From JBFLXN01 sp040755715 [NCBI: Candidatus Edwardsbacteria bacterium] (GTDB lineage: Bacteria > Edwardsbacteria > AC1 > JBFLXN01), in contig JBFLXN010000166.1 in the NCBI GenBank assembly GCA_040755715.1, forward strand, positions 1-5,916: a stretch of DNA of 5,916 nucleotides. The letters run 5' to 3'. The position numbers were made by a program, and so were the translations under genes. The notes under the pieces were generated by a model, which ran no database searches, was not told the origin of the DNA, and saw nothing but the letters and a program-made list of their open reading frames with translations. Shown here piece after piece: positions 3,669 through 5,916 of this stretch; within the stretch, counting starts at the first letter, position 1; the number at the start of each line of letters is the position of its first letter.

Positions 3669-5543
3669 ATGGCAAAAGATTTGGATAGGATAAGACAGAG
3701 ATTAGGAGAGGAAAGCTATAAAAAATTGACAAAGATTGACAATCCCGCTCTTCACCAATTCATTGCCCAGTTTATAGAACTTTGTAATCCGGGGAAAGTG
3801 TTTGTGTTTACCGGTTCACCGGAGGAAATTAACTACATCAGAGAGGCGACTATAAGAGATGGAGAAGAAAGCAAAGTGGCGATGGAAGGACACACGATTC
3901 ATTTTGATAACTATTATGACCAGGGGAGGGATAAGAAGAATACCGGGATTCTTCTTCCGAAAGGCGTTAAGTTTGATGAAGCAATTGAAACCAAAGAGCG
4001 TGATACAGCCTTGAAAGATATCAATGAGATTCTCAAAGATATTATGAAAGGCAAGGAGATGTATGTCTGTTTCTTCTGCTTAGGTCCCACTCATTCTGAA
4101 TTTTCTATACCCGCTGTGCAAATTACCGATTCAAGTTATGTTGCTCACAGTGACACAATTCTCTATCGCCCTGGTTATGAAGAGTTTGTGACCGAAGGTC
4201 CGAAGGCGCGCTTTTTTAAATTTGTCCATTCTCAAGGCGAATTGGATGAGCGAAAGACTTGCAAGAATCTGGCCAAACGCAGAATATTCATTGACCTGGA
4301 AGAGAATATTGTCTACAGCACAAATACTCAATACGGTGGGAACACGATTGGTCTTAAGAAACTGGCCATGCGGCTGGCCATAAACAGAGGCTCAAAAGAA
4401 GGTTGGTTGACCGAACATATGCTGGTTATGGGCATCCACGGACCTAAAAATAGGGTTACTTATTTCTTAGGTGCATTTCCTTCACTCTGCGGAAAAACCT
4501 CTACCGCAATGTTAGATGGTGAAACTATAGTTGGGGATGATATTGCCTACTTGAGAAAAAAAGACGGAGAGGTTAGAGCAGTCAATGTAGAAAAGGGGAT
4601 GTTCGGAATAATCCAGGGCGTGAACTCCAAAGACGACCCTTCTCAGTGGAACGCACTTCATAAGCCAGGTGAGATAATATTTTCAAATGTCCTGGTGACA
4701 GAAGACAAGAAAGTCCACTGGATTGGTAGAGATGGAGAAATCCCACCTAAGGGACATAACCATTCAGGTGAGTGGTGGATTGGGAAAAAGGATGCCGATG
4801 GAAAGGAAATCAAATGTTCACACCCCAATGCACGATTTACCATTGCTTTGACGAATTTTGACAATCTGGACCCAAAACTGAATGACCCCGAAGGTGTAGT
4901 GGTGGGAGGAATCGTTTATGGTGGCAGAGATTCAGACACCTGGCTACCAATTGAAGAATCATTTGATTGGGAACACGGCATTATCACCAAAGGTGCTTCA
5001 CTGGAGTCCGAGACTACTGCCGCTACCTTGGGCAAAGAAGGCGTGAGAGAATTCAATCCAATGTCTAATTTGGATTTCCTTTCCATTCCTATTGGCAGAT
5101 ATATTCAGAGCAATCTTGACTTCGGAAAGAATTTGAAAAAACCGCCGCTCATCTTTGGCGTCAACTATTTCTTAAAAGATAAGGGGGGGAACTTTTTGAA
5201 CGAGAAGACCGACAAGAAGGTCTGGTATAAATGGGCGGAACTGCGAGTGCATAAAGAAGTTGGTGGGATTGAAACACCCACTGGTCGGATTCCTAAATAT
5301 GAAGATTTGAAGAGACTGTTCAAAGAGGTGCTGAACAAAGACTACGCAAAAGAGGATTACCACAAACAATTTATGATTAGGATTCCGGAAAACCTATCAA
5401 AGATTGAACGGATAAAAAAGATTTACGAAACCCAGGTTAAAGACACACCTAAAATAGTATTTGAAGTGTTAGAGAAGCAGAGGCAGAGACTAAACAAGGC
5501 TAAAGAGAAATTCGGCGATTATATTACGCCGGATAGACTTTAG
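3669..5543 (+). CDS. pckG: Phosphoenolpyruvate carboxykinase, GTP type (624 aa)
   Basis: Interconverts oxaloacetate + GTP and PEP + GDP + CO2, the first committed step of gluconeogenesis, or CO2-fixing in the reverse direction in anaerobes; cytosolic and Mn-dependent. Landmarks in order: QYGGNTIGLKK with Y222 and K230, EGWLTEHML with H250, P-loop AFPSLCGKTSTAML with the hyper-reactive cysteine C274 and K276, GDDIAYL with D290/D291, HPNARFTIALTNFDNLDP, PEGVVVGGIVYGGRDSD, and the lid region ASLESETTAATLGKEG. K230, H250 and D291 correspond to the metal ligands. The phosphate loop and lid have the YGGN...GDD...ETTAAT order of GTP-PEPCK, not the ATP form. The NPMSNLDFLSIPIGRYIQ segment, in place of the DPFAMRPFFGYN of animal enzymes, is of the Thermococcus-like archaeal type. 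Length is normal and the gene looks intact. It stands alone behind the inverted repeat. Confidence 0.96.
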   Translation: MAKDLDRIRQRLGEESYKKLTKIDNPALHQFIAQFIELCNPGKVFVFTGSPEEINYIREATIRDGEESKVAMEGHTIHFDNYYDQGRDKKNTGILLPKGVKFDEAIETKERDTALKDINEILKDIMKGKEMYVCFFCLGPTHSEFSIPAVQITDSSYVAHSDTILYRPGYEEFVTEGPKARFFKFVHSQGELDERKTCKNLAKRRIFIDLEENIVYSTNTQYGGNTIGLKKLAMRLAINRGSKEGWLTEHMLVMGIHGPKNRVTYFLGAFPSLCGKTSTAMLDGETIVGDDIAYLRKKDGEVRAVNVEKGMFGIIQGVNSKDDPSQWNALHKPGEIIFSNVLVTEDKKVHWIGRDGEIPPKGHNHSGEWWIGKKDADGKEIKCSHPNARFTIALTNFDNLDPKLNDPEGVVVGGIVYGGRDSDTWLPIEESFDWEHGIITKGASLESETTAATLGKEGVREFNPMSNLDFLSIPIGRYIQSNLDFGKNLKKPPLIFGVNYFLKDKGGNFLNEKTDKKVWYKWAELRVHKEVGGIETPTGRIPKYEDLKRLFKEVLNKDYAKEDYHKQFMIRIPENLSKIERIKKIYETQVKDTPKIVFEVLEKQRQRLNKAKEKFGDYITPDRL

Positions 5544-5622
5544 AGAACAGATGTGGTCAAAAAGATTGTCAATCGGTTAGGGTAACGAAGCCCGTATCGT
5601 TCCCAAAAAGGGAATCGTCAAT

Positions 5623-5659
5623 GGACAAAAGGTTGCGATGCTCGTATCGTTTGTCGTCC
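5623..5659. repeat. Possible alternative hairpins downstream of PEP carboxykinase
   Basis: GG-ACAAA (5623-5629) can pair with TTTGT (5650-5654) and CC (5658-5659), with an inner CGAT/ATCG stem (5636-5639 / 5646-5649). A competing pairing joins AAAGGTTGCG (5628-5637) to CGTAACCTTT (5689-5698) with one G-U. The two are mutually exclusive, which would be switch-like if transcribed, but no ligand-binding motif is recognisable. Confidence 0.35.
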
Positions 5660-5712
5660 AGGGGGTTGCGGAAAAAAATCACGAACAACGTAACCTTTAT
5701 TAACGAAACGAG

Positions 5713-5727
5713 TCCGCCTTAGGCGGA
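5713..5727. repeat. Palindrome TCCGCCT-T-AGGCGGA
   Basis: Perfect 7-bp inverted arms around a single T. A run of five T follows about 11 bases later, too far for a standard intrinsic terminator. It has the same short-loop palindrome style as the hairpins at 168-186 and 5884-5903. Confidence 0.65.
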
Positions 5728-5781
5728 TTACCATAACCTTTTTACCGTTTTCCTTTTCAGACAAAAACGAGCTTCGTGACC

Positions 5782-5876
5782 GTAGCCCTTAGTGCTCTGT
5801 GACGTAAATTTGTGAGGTTTTGTAGTGTAGCCCTTTATGGGCGTAATTACGGGAACAAGCCCCCTCGGGCGTAGCC
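5782..5876. repeat. GTAGCC(C) motif at 44-45-bp spacing
   Basis: GTAGCCC at 5782-5788 and 5827-5833 and GTAGCC at 5871-5876 lie 45 and 44 bp apart. The second begins a GCCC/GGGC hairpin and the third begins the terminal long hairpin. The intervening sequence is not otherwise conserved, so these are decayed repeats or a small set of related hairpins, not a CRISPR array. Confidence 0.5.
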
Positions 5877-5916
5877 TCTCAGCCGTCCCGATTTATCGGG
5901 ACGAGCGAGGCCTACG
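5870..5916. repeat. Long imperfect hairpin with CGTCCCGAT core
   Basis: The core arms CGTCCCGAT (5884-5892) and ATCGGGACG (5895-5903) are perfect around TT. The stem continues with GC (5882-5883 / 5905-5906), CCTC (5875-5878) with GAGG (5907-5910), and CGTAG (5870-5874) with CTACG (5912-5916), giving a 47-nt fold with small bulges. It shares the CCCGAT/ATCGGG core with the hairpins at 1-32 and 168-186. It may continue past the window edge. Confidence 0.75.

Larger units (their letters stand above)
5544..5916. other. Repeat-rich noncoding region downstream of PEP carboxykinase
   Basis: This 373-bp stretch has no gene that I can support on either strand. It carries several inverted repeats: TTCCC-A5-GGGAA (5600-5614), an extended hairpin at 5623-5659, TCCGCCT-T-AGGCGGA (5713-5727), GCCC-TTTAT-GGGC (5830-5842) and the terminal hairpin at 5870-5916. 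CGTATCGTT occurs at 5593-5601 and exactly 50 bp later at 5643-5651. AACGA and ACGAA words recur. No stem is directly followed by a convincing T-run, so a terminator for the upstream gene is not assigned. Confidence 0.7.

Noticed and set aside
5183-5189. G7 run inside PEP carboxykinase as a phase-variation tract
   Set aside because: The reading frame is intact through it and the family-like sequence continues on both sides; a metabolic gene is an unlikely phase-variable target.
4131-5369. Three minus-strand open frames inside PEP carboxykinase
   Set aside because: All are short and antisense to a strongly supported enzyme gene.
5713-5747. Intrinsic terminator for PEP carboxykinase
   Set aside because: The palindrome is good but the T-run starts about 11 bases past the stem, too far for a standard terminator.
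5782-5916. CRISPR array
   Set aside because: Only 6-7 bases recur at 44-45-bp spacing; repeats of 20 or more bases with unique spacers are absent.

Overview
The window reads as accessory chromosome of an uncultured, moderately low-GC bacterium, probably an anaerobe. Every gene I can support lies on the + strand, most have purine-rich Shine-Dalgarno sites (GGAGG, GAGGAGG, TGAGGT, GAGG), and short CCCGAT/ATCGGG hairpins are scattered between genes. I cannot assign a phylum. The last gene, a GTP-type PEP carboxykinase of archaeal (Thermococcus-like) character, fits several deep-branching candidate bacterial phyla.

Layout. Positions 1-600 hold hairpins and one small conserved gene of unknown function (224-463). 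That gene is followed 27 bp later by a 58-bp site resembling an integron attC (490-547), with a weaker attC-like site upstream (112-163), so it may be a single gene cassette. Positions 603-1092 are a translationally coupled RelB-like antitoxin and RelE/ParE toxin. Positions 1132-1533 encode a small retropepsin-like aspartic protease with an intact DTGA motif. Positions 1598-2274 hold an intact MntA-type nucleotidyltransferase antitoxin followed by a broken HepT toxin: its N- and C-terminal parts are recognisable, but the middle, which carries the catalytic RNase motif, is deleted and the reading frame is shifted. Positions 2292-2723 encode a divergent glycine-cleavage H-like lipoyl carrier. 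Positions 2832-3513 are a third toxin-antitoxin-like pair, a small antitoxin candidate overlapping a PIN-domain toxin, with a run of nine G just before the overlap. A 117-bp imperfect inverted repeat (3517-3633) separates it from PEP carboxykinase (3669-5543). The remaining 373 bp are noncoding and rich in hairpins and short repeats.

How the parts fit. Two genes look metabolic: the lipoyl carrier (one-carbon or sulfur metabolism) and PEP carboxykinase (C3/C4 node). They are embedded in a stability/defence island of three toxin-antitoxin-type modules plus an aspartic protease. I see no clear new multi-gene system. The points most worth a second look are the possible solitary integron cassette, the MntA left with a disarmed HepT, the G9 tract at the antitoxin/PIN overlap, and the repeat-rich 3' region with a 44-45-bp motif periodicity.
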